Shown here piece by piece: positions 33,467-42,819 of a DNA stretch of 64,000 bases. This DNA comes from Allomuricauda sp. F6463D. Lineage in GTDB: Bacteria; Bacteroidota; Bacteroidia; Flavobacteriales; Flavobacteriaceae. The stretch lies in assembly GCF_023015965.1 (NCBI RefSeq), contig NZ_JALKAN010000001.1, positions 434,001-498,000 on the forward strand, in the 5' to 3' direction. Within the stretch, counting starts at the first letter, position 1; every line of letters begins with the position of its first letter. The position numbers and the translations under genes were made by a program. Below the pieces are notes generated by a model. That model searched no databases, was not told the origin of the DNA, and saw only the letters and a list, made by a program, of their open reading frames with translations.

Positions 33467-35023
33467 TTAATCTGCAGCTTTGTCAACAACTAATCTATTT
33501 GGTCTGTTGGCAATTTCCCATGCCGTGTAGAATATAAGTCGTGAGCGGTTTTCCAACAGGTCGTAATTTATTTTGTCGGGCGTATCGCTAGGCCGGTGAT
33601 AATCTGCATGTGTACCGTTAAAATAAAATATGATCGGAATATTGTTTTTTGCAAAGTTGTAGTGGTCACTTCTGTAATAAAAACGATTGGGATCGTTTTC
33701 ATCATTATAGGTATAATCGAATTCAATGTTTGTATATTTTTTGTTTACCTCTTCGGATAAATTGTGGAGTTCCGTACTTAACTTGTCTGACCCAATGAGG
33801 TATAAATAATTTCTAGCCCCAGTATATTTTGGATCTATTCTGCCAATCATATCAATGTTAAGGTTGGCAACTGTGTTCTCCAAGGGGAAAATAGGGTCAA
33901 CATCCGTATAGTATTTGGACCCCAATAATCCTTTTTCCTCGCCGGTTACATGTAAGAACACTACGGAGCGTTTTGGTCCATTCCCCTCGTCGGCCGCTTT
34001 TTTAAACGCTTCGGCAATTTCCAATAAGGCCACAGTTCCAGAACCATCGTCGTCTGCTCCGTTATTGATTTGACCATCAGCGGTGATTCCGATGTGATCT
34101 AAGTGTGAAGAAATTACAATATATTCTTCAGGTTTCTCGGTGCCTTTTAAAAATGCGACTACATTTTCCGAATTTATTTCATCGTTACCACCAAGGATAT
34201 TTAATTCGATGTCCGCGGTAATTGTTTTTGGAACATTGTCTTCGTCAATATCACCTTTTATGGTTTTCGTTGCTTTTTCATCCAAGACAACAAGAATCTC
34301 ATTACCATTATCCTCTGCGAGTTGCATACGACCACTGTTGTTGGCTTTCATAAATTGAAAATACCCTCGAAAGCGCGGATAATTCTGGGTATCATAATAA
34401 AGAATGCCTTTGGCGCCTTTCTCTACTGCAAGAGCCGATTTTTTACCCATGGCCTCGGACATGTTGCTCCACTCGGATTGTTCCATAGATCCGGAAAGTA
34501 CATAAGTGCCATTGGCGTTTTTGGGTTCACCAGCTTTAATGAGCACCAGTTTTCCGGAAACATCAATGCCGCTGTAGTCGGAGTAGTCTCCATCTTCAAT
34601 CCCGTACCCAGCATAAACAATTTGATCAAATGTTCCTTGAGCTGATGAGAATGATACCGCATTATCACCCACTTCAAAATTCTCATTATTGATGGTAAGG
34701 TTCCCTTTGGGTACTTTGGATACTTCCAAAGGCACTTTCTGGAAATAGTCCCCGTCTGCTTTGGCAGGCGAAACATCCAAAGATTCGTAATGAGCCTTTA
34801 TATATGCTATGGCTTTTTTCTGTCCCGGTTTCCCTGTTTCCCTTCCTTCAAATTCGTCGGATGCATACGTGTACAAGTGTTCTTTAAGCTCTTCCTGTGT
34901 AATGGACTCCGCATATGGTACAGGGCTTGTAACAGGTACTGGTTCTTTTGGCTCGGCAATCGTTTTTTGTGAAGAATTACACGCAAAGGCTAAGCCTAAG
35001 ACCAATAAGGATAGTTTTTTCAT
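33467..35023 (-). CDS. M28 family zinc aminopeptidase, lipoprotein
   Basis: A 518-residue exported peptidase with a lipobox (LAFAC, Cys15). A PA domain is inserted near residues 110-270. The M28 di-zinc ligands are visible: SSHLDHIG, NNGADDDGSGT, HVTGEEKGLLGSKYY, NLNIDMIGR and YRSDHYNF. It releases N-terminal amino acids from peptides at the cell envelope. A -7 box lies 26 bp upstream of the start, and it has its own terminator. Confidence 0.92.
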   Translation of the reverse strand: MKKLSLLVLGLAFACNSSQKTIAEPKEPVPVTSPVPYAESITQEELKEHLYTYASDEFEGRETGKPGQKKAIAYIKAHYESLDVSPAKADGDYFQKVPLEVSKVPKGNLTINNENFEVGDNAVSFSSAQGTFDQIVYAGYGIEDGDYSDYSGIDVSGKLVLIKAGEPKNANGTYVLSGSMEQSEWSNMSEAMGKKSALAVEKGAKGILYYDTQNYPRFRGYFQFMKANNSGRMQLAEDNGNEILVVLDEKATKTIKGDIDEDNVPKTITADIELNILGGNDEINSENVVAFLKGTEKPEEYIVISSHLDHIGITADGQINNGADDDGSGTVALLEIAEAFKKAADEGNGPKRSVVFLHVTGEEKGLLGSKYYTDVDPIFPLENTVANLNIDMIGRIDPKYTGARNYLYLIGSDKLSTELHNLSEEVNKKYTNIEFDYTYNDENDPNRFYYRSDHYNFAKNNIPIIFYFNGTHADYHRPSDTPDKINYDLLENRSRLIFYTAWEIANRPNRLVVDKAAD

Positions 35024-35048
35024 TCTTATATAAGTTTTCTGAATCCTG

Positions 35049-35056
35049 CAAAAATA
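35049..35056 (-). promoter_or_regulatory. -7 promoter box of the M28 peptidase gene
   Basis: The minus strand reads TATTTTTG, an exact TAnnTTTG. No -33 box is clear. Confidence 0.4.
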
Positions 35057-35153
35057 GTCAAAAGTTTATGAATGAATTTTTATGACCACAAGAACATTCT
35101 CGTTCCCATTATGTATATTGGCGGTCTTTTAGGAATACCTCAAACTAGTAATT

Positions 35154-36410
35154 ATGAGCAAGAACAAAAGTGTTATTGTGGTAGGAGGAGGTATTGTTGG
35201 ACTTTCTACCGCATATTTTCTACAGAAAGAAGGTCATAAAGTAACGGTGTTGGACAAATCGGATATCTCATCCGGTGCTTCTTTTGTTAATGCAGGATAC
35301 CTTACCCCATCCCATATAATTTCGTTGGCTTCCCCAGGTATGATTACACAAGGGTTAAAGTATATGTTTAATTCTTCCAGCCCATTTTATATGAAACCGA
35401 GAATGGACCCAGACTTTATTAAGTGGGCTTGGTATTTTAAAAAGTCTTCAACCAAAACCAAGGTGGAGCACGCCATGCCCATTATTCGAGATATTAACCT
35501 TTTGAGCCGAGAACTCTACGAAGGAATACAAGCTTCTGGAGATTTGGGGGATTTTCAAATTGGAAACAAAGGATTATTGATGATGTTCCAGTCCAATGAA
35601 GCTCGCGATCATGAAATGGAAGTGGTAGAAAAAGCAAAACACCTGGGGTTAGAGGGTAGGTTACTTTCAAAGAAAGAATTAAAAACACTTGAACCCAATG
35701 TGGAAATAAATGCTGAAGGTGCCATTCTTTGGGAATGTGACCGGCATACCACACCACCTTTGATTATGAAAAGGATGACTGCTTTTCTCATTGAAGCCGG
35801 GGTAGTCATTCGTAAAAATGAAGAAGTCACGGATGTTTGTGCAGAGGGAAACAAAATTACAGAAGTTAAAACCGAAAAAGCATCGTACATAGCGGACGAA
35901 GTTGTGTTTGCCGCGGGGTCATGGACATCAAATCTGTCAAAAAAATTAAACCTTAAATTACCGTTGCAAGCGGGAAAAGGGTATAGAATCAATGTAGAAG
36001 AACCTACACATATTAATTTACCCGCCATTTTAATGGAAAAAAAGATTGCTGTAACGCCAATGGAAGGATTTACGCGATTTGCAGGTACCATGGAATTCTC
36101 AGGAATTAACCATACCATTCGCAAAGAGAGGGTAGAAGCCATTGCAAAAGGGGTACGGGACTACTATTATAAATTGGAAATTCCCGAAATAGCCAAGAAG
36201 AATGCCAAATGTGGATTACGACCGGTTTCCCCTGATGGACTCCCATATATCGGTAGGCCCAAAAACTATGCTAATTTAACAATAGCAACTGGACATGCCA
36301 TGATGGGGTGGAGTATGGGACCAGCAACAGGAAAGTTGATCACAGAGCTTATCTCCGGAGAGAAACTATCTATGGATATTTCTCCTTTTGACCCCCAACG
36401 CAAGTTTTAG
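35154..36410 (+). CDS. FAD-dependent oxidoreductase (DadA-like D-amino acid dehydrogenase family)
   Basis: A 418-residue DAO-family flavoprotein. VIVVGGGIVGLSTAYFLQKEG binds the ADP part of FAD, DKSDISSGASFVNAGYL is the second FAD contact, and the C-terminal CGLRPVSPDGLPYIGRP is the substrate/FAD block typical of DadA. It probably oxidises D-amino acids or hydroxyproline-type imino acids and passes electrons to the quinone pool; the substrate is not proven. There is no obvious partner gene; the next gene starts 77 bp later with its own signal peptide. Confidence 0.87.
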   Translation: MSKNKSVIVVGGGIVGLSTAYFLQKEGHKVTVLDKSDISSGASFVNAGYLTPSHIISLASPGMITQGLKYMFNSSSPFYMKPRMDPDFIKWAWYFKKSSTKTKVEHAMPIIRDINLLSRELYEGIQASGDLGDFQIGNKGLLMMFQSNEARDHEMEVVEKAKHLGLEGRLLSKKELKTLEPNVEINAEGAILWECDRHTTPPLIMKRMTAFLIEAGVVIRKNEEVTDVCAEGNKITEVKTEKASYIADEVVFAAGSWTSNLSKKLNLKLPLQAGKGYRINVEEPTHINLPAILMEKKIAVTPMEGFTRFAGTMEFSGINHTIRKERVEAIAKGVRDYYYKLEIPEIAKKNAKCGLRPVSPDGLPYIGRPKNYANLTIATGHAMMGWSMGPATGKLITELISGEKLSMDISPFDPQRKF

Positions 36411-36487
36411 AGGGTTTCTTACCAATTGTGGTCGGATATATGTTGTTTAGATTTTTCAGTTGTGTTTTTAACGACTAATTTTACAGC

Positions 36488-37414
36488 ATGAAAAAAAATT
36501 ACGCCATTATACTTCTTTTTTCATTATTTCAAATTATTGGAATTTGGGCCCAAGAGGTGAAAATCTTTACTGTTGAGGATTTTGATCTTAAAGGTAGGGT
36601 AGCGTCATGTTTGGTTTCTACGGACTATGGTAAGGAATTGTTCGAATTTACCAAAGAGGGCGTTTTAATTAAAACAGTGACACAATACAATGATACCGAC
36701 CAAGATATTACGTATTACAAATACAACGATGGTGAATTGGTGGAGAAGCGTATGGAAAGTTACAAGAACAACGTTTTGGACGAGTCCACTTCTATGGCGA
36801 ATTTTTATGAATTAGATACGGTTCCTACCAGAAGAGTAATAGAAAAAATAATCTCGTACGATAAACAATTTTTAGAACAGGAACAATATCTATATGACGA
36901 GGAAGGGAATTTGTCTCGTATTATATCATCTAATGGTGATGGAGTGGATGAAACCACTTTTGAATATTCTGAAATAAAAAACGAGCATACCGTAAGTACG
37001 TTTACCAATGGAATTTTGCAAAAATCGGTACGTACCTCTACCAAAAAAGCTCCTATTGGCACGCAAGAAGTTATATTGACCAAGGAATATATTGATGGTG
37101 AACCCAACACCGCCATTGAAGAAGTTTTTAATAGTGCAGGTGATTTGGTCACTAGTGAAGATTTTTTATACGATATTGTGGAAAAAGAATTTGTGTCGCA
37201 AAAAAAACGATATTACTATTACACAAATGGAATTTTGAGCAGGGTGGAAAAGAAAACGATAAATACAGAGGCTGCAGACAAATACATTTTCCAATTTGAC
37301 AACCATACACCAAGCAATTGGGTAAAACAGATTATAACTCCTGGAAATACATATATCACAAGGACAATCAAATATTACGAAGAGGAGCCAACTGAACAAG
37401 AGGGCAATAAATGA
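36488..37414 (+). CDS. Secreted protein with YD-like repeats
   Basis: A 308-residue protein with a signal peptide (MKKNYAIILLFSLFQIIGIWAQ). The mature part has repeated short beta units of the kind YxxDGELVEKR, YDEEGNLSRI, NSAGDLVTSEDFLYD and YYTNGILSRVEK, similar to RHS/YD or MORN-like (YwqK) repeats. This is an antiparallel beta repeat fold; the function is unknown. A TAATTTTA sequence (one base off the -7 consensus) lies only 4 bp before the ATG, so the transcript may be nearly leaderless. Confidence 0.72.
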   Translation: MKKNYAIILLFSLFQIIGIWAQEVKIFTVEDFDLKGRVASCLVSTDYGKELFEFTKEGVLIKTVTQYNDTDQDITYYKYNDGELVEKRMESYKNNVLDESTSMANFYELDTVPTRRVIEKIISYDKQFLEQEQYLYDEEGNLSRIISSNGDGVDETTFEYSEIKNEHTVSTFTNGILQKSVRTSTKKAPIGTQEVILTKEYIDGEPNTAIEEVFNSAGDLVTSEDFLYDIVEKEFVSQKKRYYYYTNGILSRVEKKTINTEAADKYIFQFDNHTPSNWVKQIITPGNTYITRTIKYYEEEPTEQEGNK

Positions 37415-37419
37415 TGTCT

Positions 37420-38064
37420 TTACAACAATCCCTCAATGATTTCCGGCTTAACTTCATGACCACCTTTAAAGGATATTGTTACTGCTCGACCTTGGAATAA
37501 TGTATCTACTTTTAACTTTTCCGTCTGTAACCGGTCTGGGGTTAGGTATTCATCTTGATCACCATAGATAATTTTAACTTCCGAAGTGTCTGGATTCAAA
37601 AAATCAAAATCTCCAGCGGTAAGTTCGTTAGGAATCCCACCTGCATAAAGCACAATCAATTTACATTGGATTTTTTTGTTCGCCAACCATCGAGTAGCTA
37701 CGGAAACTCCCTGGGAAAACCCAAAAAGAACTAGGTTTAGATCTTCAGATAAATTCTCGGATTCAAGTACCGCATCAATATAATTGAGCACATTTTTTAT
37801 CTCCGTGGCCGTATTTTCCTTGGTCAACCAACTTGCCCCAACATATTTATACTCGTTTTTTAAATAATATTTAGATGGGGCCTGGGGAACAATAATGTAG
37901 TTTTCCTCTGCATTTAAACTATTAAAATACTTTACAAAATATCGGCTCAGGTATCCAATCCCATGAAAAACCAACCAAACATTTTTGGTTTTCGGCCCTA
38001 ATTCATTCTGTGTCAGATATGTGTTTTCAGTGGTATAGCGTACCGTCTTTTCTTTGTTGGACAT
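37420..38064 (-). CDS. Alpha/beta hydrolase, carboxylesterase/phospholipase type
   Basis: A 214-residue cytoplasmic serine hydrolase. HG of the oxyanion hole is in LVFHGIGYLSRYF, the nucleophile S117 is in GFSQGVS, the acid is in IIYGDQDEYLT and the His in FKGGHEVKPE. The family (Abhydrolase_2) includes YpfH and acyl-protein thioesterases. The substrate is unknown. It is divergent from menI (61 bp apart) and might hydrolyse a thioester or ester, but a link with menaquinone is not shown. Confidence 0.82.
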   Translation of the reverse strand: MSNKEKTVRYTTENTYLTQNELGPKTKNVWLVFHGIGYLSRYFVKYFNSLNAEENYIIVPQAPSKYYLKNEYKYVGASWLTKENTATEIKNVLNYIDAVLESENLSEDLNLVLFGFSQGVSVATRWLANKKIQCKLIVLYAGGIPNELTAGDFDFLNPDTSEVKIIYGDQDEYLTPDRLQTEKLKVDTLFQGRAVTISFKGGHEVKPEIIEGLL

Positions 38065-38125
38065 GATTAGAAGGCTATGTTAGATATTGCAAAAGCTTTG
38101 TGTAATTTTACAAAAAAGTATAAAG

Positions 38126-38548
38126 ATGAACGAACACAAGGAGAAGATTCTGTCCGTGTGCAATGAAATATGCAAGGACACATTAATGGAGACGTTGGAT
38201 ATTACCTATATTGATGTAGGGGAAAATTTTCTCCTGGCAAAAATGCCTGTGACGCCAAAAGTACACCAACCCGATGGGGTCCTACACGGTGGTGCTTCGG
38301 TGGCACTTGCGGAAAGTGTGGGGAGTGCCGCATCTTATATTTTTTTGGACGCGAAGGAATTTGTTGTGCGCGGTATTGAGATTGCTGCCAACCATGTGCG
38401 ATCTATCAAGGAGGGGTTTGTGTATGCAAGGGCGTCCATGCTCCATAAAGGTCGGACCACGCAACTTTGGGAGATAAAAATAACGGATGAGGAGGGTAAC
38501 CTGATTTCCAATTGTAAACTAACTACCATTGCACTACCCAGAAAATAA
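38126..38548 (+). CDS. menI: Hotdog-fold thioesterase, probably DHNA-CoA thioesterase MenI
   Basis: A 140-residue PaaI/MenI-type thioesterase. The active-site block QPDGVLHGGASVALAESVGS has the conserved Gly-Gly and catalytic Glu. Family members cleave 1,4-dihydroxy-2-naphthoyl-CoA, and the location directly before menF and menD supports that reaction. ATG 38126 is chosen over an upstream in-frame TTG, which gives an untypical N terminus. It overlaps menF by 20 bp. Confidence 0.8.
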   Translation: MNEHKEKILSVCNEICKDTLMETLDITYIDVGENFLLAKMPVTPKVHQPDGVLHGGASVALAESVGSAASYIFLDAKEFVVRGIEIAANHVRSIKEGFVYARASMLHKGRTTQLWEIKITDEEGNLISNCKLTTIALPRK

Positions 38549-39590
38549 AGAGCTTCAAGAGGTTTATGAAAGAGTGGAATCCTGCATGCAAAGCGGACTA
38601 CCTTTTGTAATTTATAGAAAACCTAATGATAATGAGCTATTCGCGGTTTTTCAATCTACTGATGAACTTGTGGTTACCATCGATTTTATAGAAAGGGGAT
38701 TTGTTTTTGCTCCTTTTGATAGGACCAATGAAGCTGTTCTGATTCAGCCGGATGAAGTTTGGAAAGCAGTATTTAATTACAAGGACTCAAATACAACCAA
38801 TTTTGATTCCACGGACGAGTCAGGGAAAGAGGCGCATGTCAATTTGGTTAAAAAAGGAATCAAGGAGATTGAAAGAGGGAATCTCAAGAAAGTAGTACTA
38901 TCAAGAAAAATAGACCTACCTTTTACAAAGGCACCGGTAAAAATATTTAATACACTCTTACATAAATACCCAAATGCATTTGGATACCTTTTTCATCACC
39001 CTAAAATAGGCATGTGGTGTGGTGCTACTCCCGAAACTTTGGTGGAAATCAACAATAGAGAACTAAGCACAATGTCCTTGGCGGCTACCTTACCCTATAT
39101 AAAAAGTAAGGAACCAAAATGGGGCAATAAAGAAATTGAGGAACAACAAATGGTTTCGCAGTACATTGGAGATAAATTGGCTCCTACAATGGAACGTTTG
39201 GAAATTGACGAAGCGGAATCCGTGAGGGCTGGAAACTTATGGCATTTACGGTCAGAAATTAGTGGGACCATGCTTCAGAACATTGAAATTAAAGAAGTCA
39301 TAAATGCGTTGCATCCCACACCTGCAGTATGTGGAATCCCAACAGAAGCTGCAAAACAATTTATCCAGCAGAATGAAACTTACCAGAGAACTTTTTATAC
39401 TGGTTTCTTGGGGGAATTAAATTTATGGGAACAGGGAGCGGCATCACTTTTTGTGAACCTTCGCTGTATGGAACTTCAAAATGGTAAAGCGTCCATTTTT
39501 GTTGGAGGAGGAATTACCAAGGCATCCAATCCTGAAAGTGAATGGATCGAGACCCAAAATAAAAGCAAGACCATGCTAGGTACCTTATAA
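38529..39590 (+). CDS. menF: Isochorismate synthase
   Basis: A 353-residue chorismate-utilising enzyme that converts chorismate to isochorismate, the entry to menaquinone. The C-terminal chorismate-binding fold shows KKVVLSRKIDL, WCGATPETLVEI, HPTPAVCGIPTEAAKQFI, YTGFLGELN and FVGGGIT. The start is probably TTG 38529 inside the end of menI; ATG 38586 is an alternative. Next to menI and menD, so menF is a better choice than a siderophore EntC. Confidence 0.9.
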   Translation: MHYPENKELQEVYERVESCMQSGLPFVIYRKPNDNELFAVFQSTDELVVTIDFIERGFVFAPFDRTNEAVLIQPDEVWKAVFNYKDSNTTNFDSTDESGKEAHVNLVKKGIKEIERGNLKKVVLSRKIDLPFTKAPVKIFNTLLHKYPNAFGYLFHHPKIGMWCGATPETLVEINNRELSTMSLAATLPYIKSKEPKWGNKEIEEQQMVSQYIGDKLAPTMERLEIDEAESVRAGNLWHLRSEISGTMLQNIEIKEVINALHPTPAVCGIPTEAAKQFIQQNETYQRTFYTGFLGELNLWEQGAASLFVNLRCMELQNGKASIFVGGGITKASNPESEWIETQNKSKTMLGTL

Positions 39591-39631
39591 ATTGATAGAT
39601 CTGAATTTAGAGGATTACCGCTTAGATGATG

Positions 39632-39639
39632 TATTTTTG
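39632..39639 (+). promoter_or_regulatory. -7 box next to the menD start
   Basis: TATTTTTG matches TAnnTTTG and ends 6 bp before ATG 39646. If used, transcription would start at or near the ATG. The -33 box is weak. Confidence 0.4.
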
Positions 39640-39645
39640 TAAGCC

Positions 39646-41382
39646 ATGATGTACTCAGACATACCAGCTGCACAAACCTTGGTGTTGTGTTTTAAATCAA
39701 GAGGAGTTAAGAACATTGTTATCTCACCGGGATCAAGAAACGCCCCATTGACCATCAGTTTTACTAAAAACCCATTTTTTAATTGCTACAGCGTTGTAGA
39801 CGAGCGTTGTGCTGCCTTTTTTGCCATGGGCATGGCCCAGCAATTACAGGAGCCGGTTGCAGTACTGTGTTCGTCTGGCAGTGCCATGTTGAACTTTTAT
39901 CCGGCCGTGGCCGAAGCGTATTACAGTAACATACCATTGATCGTGGTTTCTGCTGATAGACCCAGCTACCGAATCGATATTGGCGATGGTCAAACCATAC
40001 GACAGGAGTATGTTCTGGAAAAACATATTGGTTATTCCGCCAATCTAAAACAAGATGTCTCACATGCCGTTGAAAGTATTTCAAAATATGGTAAAATCTT
40101 GTTGGAAGATAGCCAGGAAGAAATACAAGCCTATAACGAGGAAGAGATAGCACGGGCACTTTCTGTATCATTCGAAGAAAATTCCCCGGTGCATATCAAC
40201 ATACGGTTTGAGGAGCCTTTGTATGATAGAGTAACGGAACCGTCGGTGAAAATCCAAGATGTTGAAGCAAGCGTAAAAACAAATGTGGTTGAGGAAAACT
40301 GGGAAGTATTGGCCGAGATATGGAAAAACAGCCCACGAAAAATGGTTTTGGTAGGGGTAAATCAACCAAATGCGATTGAATCGGAGGTTTTAAATTATCT
40401 TGCCCATGACCCCAATACGGTGTTGTTTACCGAGACCACATCTAATCTGCACCATCCCAATTTTTTTGAAAGTATTGACAGTATTATTGCTCCGATTGAA
40501 AAATCAGGTAAAAAGGATGAACTTTTCAGAGCCTTGCAACCTGATCTTTTGGTAACTTTTGGCGGGTTGATAGTTTCCAAGAAAATTAAGAGCTTTCTGC
40601 GTGAATACAGTCCAAAAAATCATTGGCATGTGGATGTTAAAAATGCGAACGACACTTTCTATTGCTTAACGAAACATATCAAAATAAATCCCAATACATT
40701 TTTTAAGAAAATAATTTCCGATGTTAAGGGGAATAGTAATTATAAAGTCTTTTGGGAAAACAAGAAGGATGTATACGAGAAAAAACGTGAAACGTACCTT
40801 AAGGAAATTCCGTTTACCGATTTTACTGCCTTTCATCATATTGTAAAGGGTATTCCAGATAACTATCAAGTACATTTAGCAAATAGTTCCACAGTTAGGT
40901 ATGCCCAATTATTCCCAATGAAAGCATCATTAAAGGTGTTTTGTAATCGGGGGACAAGCGGCATAGACGGTAGCACATCAACTGCAGTGGGGAGTTCCAT
41001 GCACAGTACAGAACCCACTTTGTTGCTTACGGGAGACCTTAGTTTTTTTTATGACAGTAATGCACTTTGGAACAAATACATACGTCCCGATTTTAGAATT
41101 GTCATAGTCAATAATTCAGGCGGGGGCATTTTTAGGATATTACCGGGTAAAGAGGAAACAGAGGAGTTTGAAACATTCTTTGAGACAAGTCACAATTTGT
41201 CTGCTGAATATTTGGCCAACATGTATAGTTTTGAATATATAAAAGCTCAGAATGAAAATGATTTGGAAGATAAGTTGAAGCAGTTCTATTCAAAATCCAA
41301 TCAACCAAAAATATTGGAGGTTACCACACCAAGAGCATTGAACAATAAAATTTTGCTTAGCTATTTCGATTTCATATCTTAG
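39646..41382 (+). CDS. menD: SEPHCHC synthase MenD
   Basis: A 578-residue thiamine-diphosphate enzyme that joins isochorismate and 2-oxoglutarate. The N-terminal domain has NIVISPGSRNAPLT and the VVDERCAAFFAMG motif with the catalytic Glu; the middle is a degenerate domain; the C-terminal ThDP-binding part reads TGDLSFFYDSNALWN and IVIVNNSGGGIFRIL, the GD...N type ThDP motif. Length and order are normal for MenD. It follows menF by 55 bp. Two ATG codons (39646 and 39649) are both possible starts. Confidence 0.95.
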   Translation: MMYSDIPAAQTLVLCFKSRGVKNIVISPGSRNAPLTISFTKNPFFNCYSVVDERCAAFFAMGMAQQLQEPVAVLCSSGSAMLNFYPAVAEAYYSNIPLIVVSADRPSYRIDIGDGQTIRQEYVLEKHIGYSANLKQDVSHAVESISKYGKILLEDSQEEIQAYNEEEIARALSVSFEENSPVHINIRFEEPLYDRVTEPSVKIQDVEASVKTNVVEENWEVLAEIWKNSPRKMVLVGVNQPNAIESEVLNYLAHDPNTVLFTETTSNLHHPNFFESIDSIIAPIEKSGKKDELFRALQPDLLVTFGGLIVSKKIKSFLREYSPKNHWHVDVKNANDTFYCLTKHIKINPNTFFKKIISDVKGNSNYKVFWENKKDVYEKKRETYLKEIPFTDFTAFHHIVKGIPDNYQVHLANSSTVRYAQLFPMKASLKVFCNRGTSGIDGSTSTAVGSSMHSTEPTLLLTGDLSFFYDSNALWNKYIRPDFRIVIVNNSGGGIFRILPGKEETEEFETFFETSHNLSAEYLANMYSFEYIKAQNENDLEDKLKQFYSKSNQPKILEVTTPRALNNKILLSYFDFIS

Positions 41383-41419
41383 AAGCTTAGCTATAAACAA
41401 ATAAGAACACTGATTAATT

Positions 41420-41761
41420 ATGAGCAAAAGAGACGAACTAATCGAGAAGTATGCGGAGGATATTAAAAGCAAATTTGGACAAACACCAGATATGGATTTA
41501 TTGACCAAGGTTGCCATAGGACTTGGGCCTGCCATTTATAACTTGGATGCTTCCAAAGTTTCAGGCTCTGACGATAAAGAGTTGGAAACCGTGAAAAACA
41601 ATTTTTTGATAAAAAAATTAGGGTTAACCGATACCCCGGCATTAATGGAATCCATTAACAGTGTGATTGATGCTTACGGAAAATCGGAGAAGAACAAACA
41701 TCGTGCAGTAATCTATTATATGTTGGCCAAGCACTTTGGAAAAGAATCTATTTATAATTAA
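41420..41761 (+). CDS. DUF2853 family protein
   Basis: A 113-residue helical cytoplasmic protein. MSKRDELIEKYAEDIKSKFG and KHRAVIYYMLAKHFGKES at the end match DUF2853, a small family common in Bacteroidota and some Proteobacteria. Structures of the family show a helical bundle; no function is established. It sits 37 bp after menD, in the place where other flavobacteria may carry menB (recollection), and is followed by a terminator. Confidence 0.85.
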   Translation: MSKRDELIEKYAEDIKSKFGQTPDMDLLTKVAIGLGPAIYNLDASKVSGSDDKELETVKNNFLIKKLGLTDTPALMESINSVIDAYGKSEKNKHRAVIYYMLAKHFGKESIYN

Positions 41762-41780
41762 GATTGCGATCAAGGTAATA

Positions 41781-41809
41781 AAGCTGTCCAATACAGGGCA
41801 GCTTTTTTT
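41781..41809 (+). terminator. Terminator after the DUF2853 gene
   Basis: AAGCTGTCC (41781-41789) pairs with GGGCAGCTT (41796-41804), one G-U, loop AATACA, then a T run to 41809. It ends the menI-menF-menD-DUF2853 transcript. Confidence 0.82.
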
Positions 41810-41839
41810 ATACCCATTTTTTACAACTACCTTTACCAT

Positions 41840-42670
41840 ATGATTGAATTGGGAAATTATAACACCCTTAAAGTGCTAAGAAGTACTAGTGTAGGACTTT
41901 TTTTGGGAGATGAAGAAGGCACAGAGATATTATTGCCAAACAAATATGTGCCCGAAGATTTTCAGATAGACCAAGAGATGGAAGTTTTTTGTTACCTGGA
42001 CAATGCCGAACGCCCAGTTTCCACAACCTTAAAACCTAAGATAATCCGTAATGGATTTGCTTATTTGGAAGTTGTTGAAGTTGGTGCTTACGGAGCATTT
42101 TTGGACTGGGGCTTGGAGAAACACCTACTTGTTCCCTTTAGGGAACAATCGGAAAGAATGGAAGACGGGAACAAATATATTGTTCATTGTTATATGGATG
42201 AAGAAAGTATGCGTCTTACAGGGTCGAGCAGAGTGGATAAGTTTCTTTCCAACGAAAGTGTGGACTACAATCAAAATGATACAGTAAATCTCTTGGTGAA
42301 TCGTAAAACCCAAATAGGGTGGGAGGTAATTGTTGATGATAGGCACAAAGGCCTGATTTTCGAAAGTGACATTTTTAAACCTATTGCTGTTGGAAACGAA
42401 TTAAAGGGGTATGTAAAAAATGTACGGGACGACAAGAAACTGGATATCTCCCTTCAACCCATTGGGCCCCAAATGTTGGAGCCAACGGCTAAAATGTTGT
42501 TGGATAAATTAGAGGAAAACAACGGATTTTTACCGCTCCACGATAAATCCTCCCCAGAAGAAATAAAAGAGGCCTTGCATCTTAGTAAAAAAGCTTTTAA
42601 GAAAGGTGTGGGTATTCTTTACCGGCAGCGTAAAATCAATATCCAAGATGATGGTATTCACTTATTATAA
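41840..42670 (+). CDS. CvfB-like S1 RNA-binding protein
   Basis: A 276-residue cytoplasmic protein with several S1/OB units and a C-terminal winged helix. VVEVGAYGAFLDWGLEKHLLVPF is a clear S1 motif, and KGLIFESDIFKPIAVGNELKGYV is another. The C-terminal block (SPEEIKEALHLSKKAFKKGVG) is the wHTH typical of CvfB. CvfB (Staphylococcus) and its relatives bind RNA and affect gene expression. The gene starts 30 bp after the terminator hairpin. Confidence 0.88.
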   Translation: MIELGNYNTLKVLRSTSVGLFLGDEEGTEILLPNKYVPEDFQIDQEMEVFCYLDNAERPVSTTLKPKIIRNGFAYLEVVEVGAYGAFLDWGLEKHLLVPFREQSERMEDGNKYIVHCYMDEESMRLTGSSRVDKFLSNESVDYNQNDTVNLLVNRKTQIGWEVIVDDRHKGLIFESDIFKPIAVGNELKGYVKNVRDDKKLDISLQPIGPQMLEPTAKMLLDKLEENNGFLPLHDKSSPEEIKEALHLSKKAFKKGVGILYRQRKINIQDDGIHLL

Positions 42671-42743
42671 CCTAAAAAAACCGCTGAGGCCATATTCTTT
42701 CACGCTTTAAGGCTATAAAGTTTTTTTCTTTCTGTAAATTATC

Positions 42744-42751
42744 TATTTTTG
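42744..42751 (+). promoter_or_regulatory. -7 promoter box of the SPOR-like gene
   Basis: TATTTTTG matches TAnnTTTG, 68 bp before ATG 42820. No -33 box is clear. Confidence 0.45.
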
Positions 42752-42819
42752 TATAGATTCAAATTAACTTATTGGTTGCTATGTTTTTAGCATAGCATAT
42801 AATTATAACCCGTCACAAT

